64,000 nucleotides of DNA from Bacteroidales bacterium (GCA_017539045.1 JAFYHS010000025.1:1-64000), one strand, 5' to 3'. Numbered from the stretch's first letter, positions 1-9,446 are shown. The notes: a model not told the origin generated them from the letters alone. Numbers and translations are program-made.

Positions 1-1742
1 GCAAAATCTTCCACCACACCACCTATTTCAGAACCGAAGTTCCTTTTATACCAAATGCCCAGCGAATCAAGGTCAAACTGCTCCAAAGGCATTCCGGTCT
101 GGCTTTCCAACAAACCCTCGGTGACCAACCACTGATATTCCTCAGGCTGCATAAACATAGCCTTGACATGGAAATCGAACATGTTGAAGGCTGTCGTGTC
201 GCACAACAAACAACTCACTGAGACAGGTGGCTCGTCCTGGTTCAGGCGATTCCAATCCGTCCCCATATAGGTACCTCCTGGATAGCCGTAGGAATGTCCC
301 ATCCGCTTCACGCAAGGCAAAGCCAACAAGTCATTTTCAAAAGCCTCATCACCCGAAAGGATACTTTCACAATAAAACAGGTTCTTGGTATTGCACCCGA
401 CAGGCCTCCGTTCCATGTGGCGCATCTGCACCTCCATCGTGATCACCAAGGCAATCAGCACGATGGCGATAACATTCTGCAAAACGATGAACACCTTCGA
501 GAGCACCATCTTGTTGCGAAAACGGAAGGCGCCCGTCACCACATCTATGGGTTTGGCCCGCGATACCACGATGGCCGGTATCAAGCCCGCCAACAGCGCC
601 ACCACGACCACAATCAGTAGATAGGACATCACATAAAACGGCGAGAACTTGATATTGATGGCGACATCAATCCCCAACAACCTGTTGACCAACGGCAAAA
701 GCGCCTCAGCCAACAAGATGCCCAACACCATGCACACCGTGGTGAACGCCAATGACTCCCAGAGATATTTCCCGATGATTTCGCCCTTCGTCGCCCCCAG
801 AAGCCGCCTCGAAGCCATCTCCTTGGCACGTTTACTCGTCAAAGCAACATTCAAGTTGATATAGTTAAATAAGGAAGAAATCAGCAGCAGCAACCCAACT
901 GCCAACAGACTGTGCATCATGGTTTTGTCGCCTTTTTTCAGATTGGAACTGCAGTCGCTGAAAAACAACTCGTCCAAGCGCACCAACTGTATTTCAGAAG
1001 TTTGTCCAGCAACATCCCTCCCTGTCAGCTCCCTTAAGAATGTCAAATAAGCCACGCCTAACTTTTCCGTCAATGCCGCTCTATCGGCATCGGGAAACAC
1101 TTTGATGAATACCCACACCTGTTCGAATATGTTGGCAGGACGAGCCGGGCTGTCGAGGCCGCCAAAAAACTTGACGCCATCGCTAATATCCACATTGACA
1201 ACCACATCAGGAATATCAAAGAAAAGTGAGGTACCGAAATCGGAGATGACGCCTGCCACGGTAAAATCACGATCCAACAGATGCATGTTTCTCCCCAAAA
1301 TCTCGCCCGTTTCCGAAAGCGTCCTGGCAAAACGTTCCGAAACGAAAGCCGTCAAAGACTCGTCGATCTGGGCGGGTTGCCCTTCAGCAAATTGGACGGG
1401 AAACAGGTTGAAATAGTCGCGGTCGCAACCCAACACATGCACCACGCGCGACTGCCCATCGACTTTCACCGGTGTGCCTTCGATCCATCCAAACTCAGTA
1501 ATAGCCTCTATTTCAGGGATGCTCTCACCAATGATTGCCTTAAACCCGTACTCGAACTTCATATAGCCGCTCCTACCCACACTATAGATCTCCTTCCTAT
1601 GCGGGTTTTCGCGTGTGACGGCGATTTGTTGGGCCACATAGCAGAAGATGATGACCACGAAGGCGAGGCTCACCGTCAGGCCAATGGCCTCGATGATGCT
1701 GTAAAGTTTGTTTCGAGAGAGGAATTTGATGTAACTGCTCAT
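1..1742 (-). CDS. MacB/FtsX-type ABC transporter permease, C-terminus outside window
   Basis: Inner-membrane permease subunit of a MacB-like ABC exporter. The frame is open from an ATG at 1742 to the left edge, giving about 580 residues. It begins with a short cytoplasmic segment and TM1 (residues about 14-36), then a periplasmic MacB_PCD domain, an FtsX membrane block (about residues 280-420) and most of a second periplasmic domain ending in the GVVEDF motif. The closest relative in the window is the 777-residue permease at 25525-27858, so about 200 residues, including the last three membrane segments, are missing. It lies 158 bp downstream of the next permease and is probably the third gene of the operon that starts with the DUF2807 gene. 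It carries no nucleotide-binding domain, so it needs a separate ATPase. Confidence 0.85.
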   Translation of the reverse strand, partial: MSSYIKFLSRNKLYSIIEAIGLTVSLAFVVIIFCYVAQQIAVTRENPHRKEIYSVGRSGYMKFEYGFKAIIGESIPEIEAITEFGWIEGTPVKVDGQSRVVHVLGCDRDYFNLFPVQFAEGQPAQIDESLTAFVSERFARTLSETGEILGRNMHLLDRDFTVAGVISDFGTSLFFDIPDVVVNVDISDGVKFFGGLDSPARPANIFEQVWVFIKVFPDADRAALTEKLGVAYLTFLRELTGRDVAGQTSEIQLVRLDELFFSDCSSNLKKGDKTMMHSLLAVGLLLLISSLFNYINLNVALTSKRAKEMASRRLLGATKGEIIGKYLWESLAFTTVCMVLGILLAEALLPLVNRLLGIDVAINIKFSPFYVMSYLLIVVVVALLAGLIPAIVVSRAKPIDVVTGAFRFRNKMVLSKVFIVLQNVIAIVLIALVITMEVQMRHMERRPVGCNTKNLFYCESILSGDEAFENDLLALPCVKRMGHSYGYPGGTYMGTDWNRLNQDEPPVSVSCLLCDTTAFNMFDFHVKAMFMQPEEYQWLVTEGLLESQTGMPLEQFDLDSLGIWYKRNFGSEIGGVVEDF

Positions 1743-1757
1743 AACTTGTTTATTTTG

Positions 1758-1894
1758 TCACAAAACCTACAATACCCGCAAAACAGTTTTCCAGGTTTGG
1801 GAAGCACGCCAACCGGCTGCTTCCTCGCGGCAAGGCGGTTGCCGAGCCGCGCCTGAAATGATTGAAGTTTTGCATTGTTTTGCAGGTTTTGTGA
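1758..1894. repeat. palindromic intergenic element, family B
   Basis: The gap between two permease genes is a long imperfect palindrome. The ends TCACAAAACCT and AGGTTTTGTGA pair, and the pairing continues through A/C-rich CAAAAC motifs. Two inner hairpins are visible: GGAAGCA...TGCTTCC, and GCGGC...GCCGC. A related element lies at 22391-22554. It sits just after the stop of the 1901-4267 gene in transcription order. Confidence 0.65.
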
Positions 1895-1900
1895 TTATTA

Positions 1901-4267
1901 CTATTCATTGCGTAAAGACTTCACCGGGTTCACCGTGGCTGCCCGCAGACTGCGCAAGGTGACCACCGCTATCGTGACCGCCAAGACGGCAAACAGCGCG
2001 AGTGCAAACACCCAGACATGCAATGGCACCTGATAGGCGAAGCCCTCCAAATAACGCTTCATAATAACAATGCTCACAGGCACGGCGATGACGAAGCACA
2101 CCAGCACAACTTTTACGAAGCGCGAATTGAACATCGCCAAAATCTGCTGCACCGTGGCACCATGTACACGACGGATGCCAATCTCCTTGCGACGGTGCTC
2201 CGTCTCGAACATCACCAAGCCGAACACACCCATGAGCGAGATGACGATGGCCAAAATGGTGAACAGCGTAACCAACAACGAAAGGTTTTGCTCCTTTTTG
2301 TATTGGTTCTCAATCGATTGCGAGAAAGGCCACACATCGTATGATATTTCATCGCCCATATTGGGGTCAAGGTCGTTGAGGGTTATCCTGATGCGCTCCA
2401 TCACGGCGGGGACATCCACACCAGCCTCGGTACGGATATACAGCCTACTGCAAATATGCCACGGATCTTTGCCATAAACATAGAATGCAAAAGGTCTAAT
2501 GTCTTGACGCAACGAAGCAAAGTTGAAGTCCTTGCAGAAACCGGCAATCTCAGCGACTTGGCTATCATGCCCTCCAATCTGGTCTTCGAGGGTGATTTGA
2601 TATACGTCCCGTGCAGTTTCGTTGAAGATATAAGTACCCGTAGAATGCTCATCGGCTTCCGTGAAATCGCGACCTTCCACGATGTCGATGCCCATGAAAC
2701 GGAGGAAGTTCCACGAAACGGGATAGACGTCCCAACCGGCATCCTCGCCCCGCACTGTGCGGCCCCATTGCATCCGATAATCATTTACGAAAGGCCCATC
2801 ACCCCATGCGATGTCCTTGATGGCCGCATCGGCCAACAACTGACTCTCAACGACTTGGCGGTTGGTGGCAAGGTCCCACGACACCTGCGACTGCAAAAGA
2901 CATTCTTGGTTGAAGCCCATTTCGTGATTCATCATAAAACGACGTTGCTCGGAGACGAATATCGCACAGATAATCAGGACGATGGAAACGGTGAACTGCA
3001 AGCCAATCAAGCCGATACGGAAAGCCTTACCCTTCTGTGTAGTGCCGAGGGTGCCTTTCAGGGCAAAAGCGGGATTGAACGAGGTGGCGAACAAGGCCGG
3101 ATAAAGGCTGGCGACCACCGAGATAAGCAACGCCAAACCAATGGTCAGTGCCACAACACCCCAGTTTTGGCCGAAATCCAGCGAAGCATCAATCATCGCA
3201 GCCAAAGTGGATTGCTTGAACAATATGATTACAGACACCGCCAATGCCAAAGCAATTGCCACCATCAGCACCGACTCACCCACCGACGACATCACCAATT
3301 GGAAACGGCTGCTGCCCAATATCTTGCGGGTGTTGATGCTCCGCAGGCGCAACGGCACCATGGCGAAGAAGAAATTGATGTAGTTGATGAAAGCGATGAG
3401 TACTACAAAAATGGCGATGACGAGCAAAGTGATTGTTGTGGTTCTGTTGCCCGCCTTTCCAGGGGCATAATAGGAATTGCTGTCGAAGTACATATCGGTC
3501 AGCCGCACGGGGTAAAGCCCGAACTTGACCTCATCGTCCGTAACCTCAATGCCACCTTTCATCTCACTGAAAAACTGTTTGACGACCGGCATTGCCACTT
3601 CGGTAATCGCCTTGGGATCAGCACCTTTACGAAGTTTCAGAAAATAGTTGAACGAAAACTCCTTCCAGTCGTCGATGTTATTATCACCCATATCGGTAAG
3701 CATTTCGAAAGAGGAAAGGTCGCTGTGCTTCGGCATGTCTTTATAGATGGCCACGATGGATATTCCCTGCCACCCCGATCCATCATAATACTTCATCATA
3801 TCACCCACTTGGACTCCAAGGCGTTTTGCCGCCGATTCCGAAAGGGCGAAGCCTGTGTCTGTCAGATCATCCCAGTTGCCAGCCACCAGTTCGAAGCCGA
3901 ACACCTCGCGAGCGCCTTTGTTCATGGCAGTTATCGTGATGGACACAGGCGATTGATCATCGCTGACCCGAACCGCGATGGGATTGCCCGTGATTTTACC
4001 GCAGCCGCCGGCTTCAATGTCAGGGGAAGCATTAAGCACATACTCTCCCATAGGACGGTTCATATAAGAGGAGTATTCACTTTGATTGATTTCTTTCTTT
4101 GTAAGGACATAAATCTGGTCGCTGTCTTTGAGCGCCTTGTTGTAGGTGAGGTCGTGGTGCACCTGCACGAGGATGATGTAGAGCGCGGCGAAGGCTGCCG
4201 TCAAGCCCAAGATGTTCAGGATGGAAGACACGAGGGAGGTCTTGCCTTTTTTATAGATTCGAGCCAT
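1901..4267 (-). CDS. MacB/FtsX-type ABC transporter permease (type I)
   Basis: A 788-residue inner-membrane permease of the double MacB_PCD-FtsX type, about eight transmembrane segments and no ATPase domain. TM1 is at about 15-37, the first periplasmic domain at 40-270, FtsX helices at about 275-400, TM5 near 425-445, the second periplasmic domain at 450-650 and the final helices at 655-780. The FtsX coupling motif EIGIRRVHGAT is present near residue 690 and the C-terminus ends in the family motif VNPVKSLRNE. It is a close paralogue of the 7038-9446 gene (both start MARIYKKGKT), so one arose by duplication. It lies 113 bp downstream of the DUF2807 gene, likely in one sigma-54-driven operon. 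The family exports peptides, antibiotics or lipoproteins; the substrate cannot be read here. Confidence 0.9.
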   Translation of the reverse strand: MARIYKKGKTSLVSSILNILGLTAAFAALYIILVQVHHDLTYNKALKDSDQIYVLTKKEINQSEYSSYMNRPMGEYVLNASPDIEAGGCGKITGNPIAVRVSDDQSPVSITITAMNKGAREVFGFELVAGNWDDLTDTGFALSESAAKRLGVQVGDMMKYYDGSGWQGISIVAIYKDMPKHSDLSSFEMLTDMGDNNIDDWKEFSFNYFLKLRKGADPKAITEVAMPVVKQFFSEMKGGIEVTDDEVKFGLYPVRLTDMYFDSNSYYAPGKAGNRTTTITLLVIAIFVVLIAFINYINFFFAMVPLRLRSINTRKILGSSRFQLVMSSVGESVLMVAIALALAVSVIILFKQSTLAAMIDASLDFGQNWGVVALTIGLALLISVVASLYPALFATSFNPAFALKGTLGTTQKGKAFRIGLIGLQFTVSIVLIICAIFVSEQRRFMMNHEMGFNQECLLQSQVSWDLATNRQVVESQLLADAAIKDIAWGDGPFVNDYRMQWGRTVRGEDAGWDVYPVSWNFLRFMGIDIVEGRDFTEADEHSTGTYIFNETARDVYQITLEDQIGGHDSQVAEIAGFCKDFNFASLRQDIRPFAFYVYGKDPWHICSRLYIRTEAGVDVPAVMERIRITLNDLDPNMGDEISYDVWPFSQSIENQYKKEQNLSLLVTLFTILAIVISLMGVFGLVMFETEHRRKEIGIRRVHGATVQQILAMFNSRFVKVVLVCFVIAVPVSIVIMKRYLEGFAYQVPLHVWVFALALFAVLAVTIAVVTLRSLRAATVNPVKSLRNE

Positions 4268-4380
4268 AAGTCGTTGAGTTATTATTTAAACGATCAAGTC
4301 TTTTGTATATTTTCTCCGCTTTTTCAAGTCCGAAGAACTTTACCAACTTTTCGAAAAGCGTTTTGTTGTTTCTCGTTTTA

Positions 4381-5289
4381 TTACGGTTTTTCATCACAAC
4401 TTTTTTTCTTGTTGTTTTCTGTTCCCCAGATTTTATTGATCTTGCCGCCTACTACGGTGCCTACTGCCTTGACATCGCCTGGGTAAGAGATACTACCCGT
4501 GCCAGCAACGCTGTAGTTCATCGATTCCATTTGGCAACACACCTCAATGGAGCCCGAACCCGCCACGGTAAGGTTCGCTTTTTTCACCATTCCATCCTTG
4601 ATAATGACATCGCCCGAACCAGCGACACTTGAACGCAGGTGATTGGCTTGGAGGTGTTCGCAAACCATCTTCCCCGATCCAGCGATGCTTATATCCATGT
4701 AGTCAGCATGGAACTCTTTACTCAACACATTTCCCGAGCCTGCAACATCCACATCAAAATCATGGATGTTTGCTGTTTTCTCGAAAACCACATCGCCTGA
4801 ACCCGTCAATTTGATTTTCAACTCTTTGGCTTCATACGGCGTAACGAAATTAAAGTCACCGCTACCCATTATACTGATTTCCTCCAAAGTCGGGGCGGTG
4901 AGCTCGATGAGGAACTTCGTCGGCTTCACGTCGGATTGCTGAAACGTCTTAACCATCTCGACCTTCAAGCAATCGCCTTTCAGATAGATGTCGACCCACT
5001 CGAAAAGGTTCTCGTCGAGGGTCACGCGGCAGGAGTAGTTGTCCGCCACTTTGTAGTATACCGTTGCGGGCAATATCATGCTGATTTCCTTGAACGCCGC
5101 CACATCGATGTCACGAGTGACGACATTGCCATTGCCTTCCACAACGTTTTTTTGCATGTACACGGTAATGGTTTTGTTACCTTTCCCGTCGATAACGGTA
5201 TCAGTCTTCCATAGCTTGTTGTTTTGCGCCTCAGCGCACAGCACCGCCATAATAACGAACAGTGCAGTCAAAAATGATTTCTTTGCCAT
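4381..5289 (-). CDS. DUF2807 (head GIN domain) exported protein
   Basis: A 302-residue protein with an N-terminal signal peptide (hydrophobic core FLTALFVIMAVLC, then AEAQ), so it is exported to the periplasm or surface. From about residue 130 onward it carries at least six regularly spaced GSGD/GSGN/GSGS turns typical of the DUF2807 putative auto-transporter adhesin head, a right-handed beta-helix. It is the first gene after a sigma-54-type promoter (5328-5342) with tandem dyads (5396-5433), and two permease genes follow it. That placement suggests it works with, or senses the effects of, the efflux machinery. The molecular function of the family is not established. Confidence 0.85.
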   Translation of the reverse strand: MAKKSFLTALFVIMAVLCAEAQNNKLWKTDTVIDGKGNKTITVYMQKNVVEGNGNVVTRDIDVAAFKEISMILPATVYYKVADNYSCRVTLDENLFEWVDIYLKGDCLKVEMVKTFQQSDVKPTKFLIELTAPTLEEISIMGSGDFNFVTPYEAKELKIKLTGSGDVVFEKTANIHDFDVDVAGSGNVLSKEFHADYMDISIAGSGKMVCEHLQANHLRSSVAGSGDVIIKDGMVKKANLTVAGSGSIEVCCQMESMNYSVAGTGSISYPGDVKAVGTVVGGKINKIWGTENNKKKSCDEKP

Positions 5290-5327
5290 AGCTTTACAGG
5301 TTTATAATTTTACTGCCTTTTAGCATG

Positions 5328-5342
5328 GCAATCGCCGTGCCA
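5328..5342 (-). promoter_or_regulatory. sigma-54 (RpoN) -24/-12 promoter for DUF2807-permease operon
   Basis: On the minus strand the sequence reads TGGCACG-GCGA-TTGC, a full match to the sigma-54 consensus TGGCACG-N4-TTGC(A/T). The GG and GC doublets are exactly 10 bp apart. The predicted start lies near 5316, leaving a leader of about 27 nt before the ATG at 5289. Tandem enhancer-like dyads are centred 76 and 97 bp upstream of the -12 element. Confidence 0.8.
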
Positions 5343-5395
5343 AAATTGTAAACAATTAAAAACCAATAAAATACAAAATAGCATTTTACAAAAAG

Positions 5396-5433
5396 TGTAA
5401 AGTTTCTTTACAGTGGTGTAAAGAAACTTTACA
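5396..5433. promoter_or_regulatory. tandem 17-bp dyads, putative enhancer for a sigma-54 activator
   Basis: Two perfect dyads lie in tandem: TGTAAAG-TTT-CTTTACA at 5396-5412 and TGTAAAG-AAA-CTTTACA at 5417-5433, separated by GTGG. Their centres are 21 bp apart, two helical turns, so two dimers would bind the same DNA face. The pair also forms a 38-bp palindrome overall. The same arrangement recurs at 17152, 23841 and 29493. Confidence 0.8.
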
Positions 5434-5482
5434 GTGGCTAATCCACTTTTGGATCGAAATTGTTCATCTTTTTTTCTGATTG

Positions 5483-5513
5483 TTTGGAGGTTTATGGAAA
5501 AGTCGTACCTTTG
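5483..5513 (+). promoter_or_regulatory. Bacteroidales housekeeping promoter for AAA gene
   Basis: TTTG at 5483-5486, a 19-bp spacer, then TACCTTTG at 5506-5513: a full match to the Bacteroidota TTTG-N19-TAnnTTTG consensus. It fixes the start of the downstream AAA gene at 5576, since an in-frame start further upstream would lie inside the promoter. Confidence 0.8.
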
Positions 5514-5515
5514 TA

Positions 5516-5552
5516 CTGCAAAAAAGGTCGAATAGTGCGACTATTTTTGCAG
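5516..5552. repeat. hairpin between promoter and AAA start codon
   Basis: Inverted repeat CTGCAAAAA...TCG / CGA...TTTTTGCAG with a 7-base loop and two central mismatches. It lies directly after the -7 box, so it would form near the 5' end of the AAA transcript or act as a DNA operator. Confidence 0.55.
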
Positions 5553-5575
5553 TAAAATGCATAAAAAGAAATGCT

Positions 5576-6895
5576 ATGGTCATACAAAGAGATCAGTATA
5601 TCAGTGAGTTAATAAGCAAACAATGGAATGGGAAAGTAAAGATTGTCACTGGAATACGACGTTGTGGCAAATCATTCCTGCTCTTCACCCTCTATAAGAA
5701 TTATCTACTGAATGAAGGTGTGGCAAAGGACTGCTTCGTGGAGCTGGCATTAGACAAAAAGGCACACGTGAAGTACAGGAATCCCAACGAGCTCTACGAA
5801 TATGTGCTTCGAAAAACGCAAAATACCGAAAAACGTTACTATGTTTTCATCGATGAAATCCAGCTGTCCTATAAGGTAAAAAGCGAAGATGTGGATGAGA
5901 ATTTGGTGCCCGAGGAAGACCGCGACATGCTCTACGTCACATTCTACGACATCTTGAACGACTTGATGGCTCGAAGCAATTTGGACATATACGTCACTGG
6001 CTCGAACTCCAAGATGCTTTCGAAAGACATTGTCACCAATTTCCGAGACCGTGGATCGGAGATAAAGGTCTATCCACTGTCGTTCAAGGAGTTCTATCCT
6101 GTTTCCAGACTTGAGAAGATGGATGCAATGGAGGAATATCTTACATACGGCGGTATGCCATTAGCAGTGCTGGAAAAGAACGAGACGGAGAAGCGCAAAT
6201 ACCTGAAAGGACTCCATAAGAGGGTTTACATCAAGGATATTGTAGAGCGATACAAGCTGAAAGATGACGAGGTGCTTGAAGCCTTGATTGATGCATTGTC
6301 TTCGGCTGTTGGTTCACTAACCAATCCGCACAATCTGGCCAATGCAGCAGGCTCGCTGATGAAGCGCAACACCTCGGACCATACCATAAAGAACTATCTG
6401 GATTATTTGGAGGAAGCCTACCTGTTTTTGGGTGCACAGCGATACGATGTGAAGGGGAAACGGTATTTCGAGAACACACAGAAATACTATTCGATGGACA
6501 TCGGACTGCGGAACGCCAAGTTGAATTTTCGACAGCAGGAGAAATCGCATCTGATGGAGAACGTGATCTTCGTCGAGCTCATCCGCAGAGGCTACAGCGT
6601 GGATGTGGGTGTGGTGGAAATGACCCTCGTAAAGGACGGCAAAAAGCAACAGTCACAGTATGAAATCGACTTTGTCGTCAATACAGGTCGCGAGAAGGTG
6701 TATATCCAATCCGCGCTAAATGTGGATACGGAAGTGAAAAAGAATCAAGAGACTTTCTCGTTGAAGAACTCGGGCGATTTTTTCCGCAAGATTGTCATTC
6801 TTGACGGAAACGCGAAGCCGTGGACCGATGAAGACGGCATCATGTATGTGGGTGTCATTCCGTTTTTGCTTGAGGAAGCGGGACGGATAATCTAA
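5576..6895 (+). CDS. AAA ATPase with DUF4143-type C-terminal domain
   Basis: A 439-residue cytoplasmic protein of the AAA_14/DUF4143 family, very abundant in Bacteroidales. Residues about 18-30 carry the Walker A motif TGIRRCGKS; Walker B (YVFIDEIQ) is near residue 95 and the sensor TGSNSKML near 150. A winged-helix region and a DUF4143 nuclease-like domain follow, with EIDFVV and QSA near the C-terminus resembling a PD-(D/E)XK fold. The start at 5576 (MVIQRDQY) is chosen because the promoter lies at 5483-5513. It is the only long plus-strand gene inside the efflux array and appears to be an insertion between two permease modules. The family's role is unproven; defence, toxin-like or mobile-cassette roles have been suggested. 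Confidence 0.85.
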   Translation: MVIQRDQYISELISKQWNGKVKIVTGIRRCGKSFLLFTLYKNYLLNEGVAKDCFVELALDKKAHVKYRNPNELYEYVLRKTQNTEKRYYVFIDEIQLSYKVKSEDVDENLVPEEDRDMLYVTFYDILNDLMARSNLDIYVTGSNSKMLSKDIVTNFRDRGSEIKVYPLSFKEFYPVSRLEKMDAMEEYLTYGGMPLAVLEKNETEKRKYLKGLHKRVYIKDIVERYKLKDDEVLEALIDALSSAVGSLTNPHNLANAAGSLMKRNTSDHTIKNYLDYLEEAYLFLGAQRYDVKGKRYFENTQKYYSMDIGLRNAKLNFRQQEKSHLMENVIFVELIRRGYSVDVGVVEMTLVKDGKKQQSQYEIDFVVNTGREKVYIQSALNVDTEVKKNQETFSLKNSGDFFRKIVILDGNAKPWTDEDGIMYVGVIPFLLEEAGRII

Positions 6896-6913
6896 AAACC
6901 ATGATTTGTTCGG

Positions 6914-7026
6914 ATTGCTTCGCAAGAAATCCCTCAAAAATCTATTTCAAAAATCATTCAAAATCAATTTCTTATGTTTTTGATAGATTTTCTTTCGATT
7001 TTGAAAGATTTCTTGCCGTAGGCAAT
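6914..7026. repeat. palindromic intergenic element beside permease stop
   Basis: A 113-bp imperfect palindrome: GCAAGAAATC near 6922 pairs with GATTTCTTGC ending at 7016. Each end is itself a short hairpin (TTGC-TTC-GCAA on the left, TTGCC-GTA-GGCAA on the right). This copies the layout of element A, with a TTC loop on one side and a GCA/GTA loop on the other, but the sequence differs. It starts 11 bp beyond the 7038 gene's stop. Confidence 0.6.
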
Positions 7027-7037
7027 CCCATAATAAT

Positions 7038-9446
7038 CTATTCATTACGTAAGGATTTCACTGGATTCACCGTAGCCGCCCGCAGACTGCGCAAGGTGAC
7101 CACCGCTATCGTGACAGCCAAGACGGCCAACAGCGCGAGAGCGAACACCCAAACGTGCAAGGGCACCTGATAGGCAAAGCCCTCCAAATAACGCCGCATG
7201 ATGACGATGCTCACAGGTACGGCGACGACGAAACAAACCAGCACAACTTTTACGAAGCGCGAGTTGAACATCGCCAAAATCTGCCCCACAGTGGCGCCGT
7301 GTACTCGACGTATGCCAATCTCCTTGCGGCGGTGCTCCGTATCGAACATCACCAAACCGAACACGCCCATCAGTGAGATGACGATGGCCAAAATCGTGAA
7401 TAGAGTGACCAACTTTGAGAGGTTCTGTTCCTTTTTGTATTGGTTCTCAATGGCTTGTTCAAACGGTCTCATCCAAACCGAGAAACCGTCGCCTAATGTC
7501 GGGTCGAGGTCGTTGAGGGTTTTTATTGAGCGTTCCATCAACGCTTGGGTATCAACGCCGGCTTCGGTACGGATGAACAGCCTCATGCACGGGCTCCACG
7601 GCTCCTTGCCATAGACATAGAATGCAAATGGACTAATCTCATCGCGCAAAGCAGAGAAGTTGAAGTCCTTGCAAATACCGGCAATCTCGGCAGGGGCATC
7701 TTTATGACCCTTGATTCTGTCTTCAGTGGTGATGCCATACTTCTTTTGTGCGGTCTCATTGATGATATAGACACCGTTTTCCGATTGCTCGTCGGCAGGA
7801 GTAAAGTCTCGGCCCTCCACAATATCGATGCCCATAAAACGCAGGAAGTTCCAAGAAACCGGATAAACCTGCCATGACACATTCTCAACATCACCTTTGA
7901 ACGGACGGCTCCACGCCATACGACTGTTGGCCACAAACGGGCCGTCGCCCCAAGCGATGTCCTTGATGTCAGCATCTGTTTTCAACTGATTCTCGACGGT
8001 TTCACGGTTGTTAGCGAGTTCCCATGTCACATGCGACTGAAGCAGGTTTTCTTGATTGAAACCCATGTCATGATTCATCATGAAATCGCGTTGCTGATGA
8101 ACAAAAATCGCACAGATAATCAGCACGATGCTCACGGTGAACTGCAAGCCAATCAAGCCGATGCGGAAAGCCTTGCCTTTCTGCGTGGTGCCGAGTGTGC
8201 CTTTCAAGGCAAAAGCGGGATTAAACGAGGTGGAGAACAAGGCCGGATAGAGGCTGGCAAGCACCGAGATGAGCAAGGCGATACCGACGGTCAAAGCCGC
8301 AATACCCAAGTTTTGGCCGAAGTTCAACGGTGTGTCAATCAGCGCAGCCAAGGTGGATTGTCTGAACAGCGTAACCACGGCCACCGCCAGTCCAAGAGCG
8401 ATAACGACCATCAGCACCGACTCTCCCACCAACGACATCACCAACTGGAAGCGGCTGCTGCCCAATATCTTGCGTGTGTTGATACTCCGCAGACGCAGCG
8501 GCACCATCGCGAAGAAGAAGTTAATGTAATTGATGAAAGCAATGAGCATCACAAAAATGGCAATGACAAGCAAGGTGATGGTCGTGGTGCGATTGCCCGA
8601 CTTGCCCGGATGCCCGACATTATCGGCAAAATAATTGTCCGTCAACTTCATAAGATGAGGTGACATCATTTTTTTATATTCCTCAAGATCCGCTGTTTTT
8701 TCTTCGGTCAAATTGCTTTCGTCAATGTCGAATGTTGTCTTAAAAAGGTCAAAGGCGACTTGGTGTGCAATCTCATCGAACTCTTTTGGGTCAGCGCCTT
8801 CAGCGAGTTTTATGAAATAATTCCAGCCCCATTGGCTCCAATCGCTCATACCCGCATCACCCAGATTCAGAATAAAGTCGATGGAGGAAAGGTCGCTGTT
8901 GACAGGCATATCCTTATAGATGGCCGCTACCGTGGCATCTGTCCAATTCCAGGAGCCAAATTGGAAATGGTCGCCCACCTGCAAGCCCAAGCGTTTGGCC
9001 GCTGACTCGGACATAACCGCATCCGTGTAACTAATCCAATTATCCAAATTGCCGGCAACAAGTTCAAATCCAAACACGTCGATGGCGGGCTTGGAGAAAC
9101 TGGTGACTCTCAATTCGACCGACGACTGTCCTTCGCCCAAGCGAACAGAAACTTCGTTGCTTCCTAAATTGGCAGCGCAGCCGCCCGCCTCAACGCTGGG
9201 GACAGCAGCAATGACCGCTTCCGACATCTGACGATTGACGTATGTCGAATAAACATTGTTTGAAAACCGGTCTGGCATGGTAAGGACATAAATCCTGTCG
9301 CTGTCCTTAAGCCCCTTGTTGTAGGTGAGGTCGTGGTGCACCTGCACAAGGATGATGTAGAGCGCAGCGAAGGCTGCCGTCAAGCCCAAGATGTTCAGGA
9401 TGGAAGACACGAGGGTGGTCTTGCCTTTTTTATAGATTCGAGCCAT
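7038..9446 (-). CDS. MacB/FtsX-type ABC transporter permease (type I)
   Basis: An 802-residue double MacB_PCD-FtsX permease, close paralogue of 1901-4267: same start MARIYKKGKT, same end VNPVKSLRNE, nearly identical membrane blocks. The first periplasmic domain (about residues 45-280) is clearly the most diverged part and is some 14 residues longer. That pattern fits selection on substrate-contacting loops while the membrane core is conserved. FtsX motif EIGIRRVHGAT is near residue 705. It is the last gene of the main operon, 128 bp after the ABC ATPase gene, which is the obvious source of its energy subunit. Confidence 0.9.
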   Translation of the reverse strand: MARIYKKGKTTLVSSILNILGLTAAFAALYIILVQVHHDLTYNKGLKDSDRIYVLTMPDRFSNNVYSTYVNRQMSEAVIAAVPSVEAGGCAANLGSNEVSVRLGEGQSSVELRVTSFSKPAIDVFGFELVAGNLDNWISYTDAVMSESAAKRLGLQVGDHFQFGSWNWTDATVAAIYKDMPVNSDLSSIDFILNLGDAGMSDWSQWGWNYFIKLAEGADPKEFDEIAHQVAFDLFKTTFDIDESNLTEEKTADLEEYKKMMSPHLMKLTDNYFADNVGHPGKSGNRTTTITLLVIAIFVMLIAFINYINFFFAMVPLRLRSINTRKILGSSRFQLVMSLVGESVLMVVIALGLAVAVVTLFRQSTLAALIDTPLNFGQNLGIAALTVGIALLISVLASLYPALFSTSFNPAFALKGTLGTTQKGKAFRIGLIGLQFTVSIVLIICAIFVHQQRDFMMNHDMGFNQENLLQSHVTWELANNRETVENQLKTDADIKDIAWGDGPFVANSRMAWSRPFKGDVENVSWQVYPVSWNFLRFMGIDIVEGRDFTPADEQSENGVYIINETAQKKYGITTEDRIKGHKDAPAEIAGICKDFNFSALRDEISPFAFYVYGKEPWSPCMRLFIRTEAGVDTQALMERSIKTLNDLDPTLGDGFSVWMRPFEQAIENQYKKEQNLSKLVTLFTILAIVISLMGVFGLVMFDTEHRRKEIGIRRVHGATVGQILAMFNSRFVKVVLVCFVVAVPVSIVIMRRYLEGFAYQVPLHVWVFALALLAVLAVTIAVVTLRSLRAATVNPVKSLRNE

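Noticed and set aside
629..1856. Short frames on both strands suggesting that the first permease is frameshifted or broken
   Set aside because: The minus-strand frame from the ATG at 1742 is open to the left edge where I checked it and carries the permease motifs in order, so the gene is only cut by the window.
2456..4486. Long plus-strand open frame (676 codons) antisense to a permease
   Set aside because: It is rich in H, Q, R and D with no family match and mirrors the permease reading frame; it is a shadow of the real gene on the other strand.
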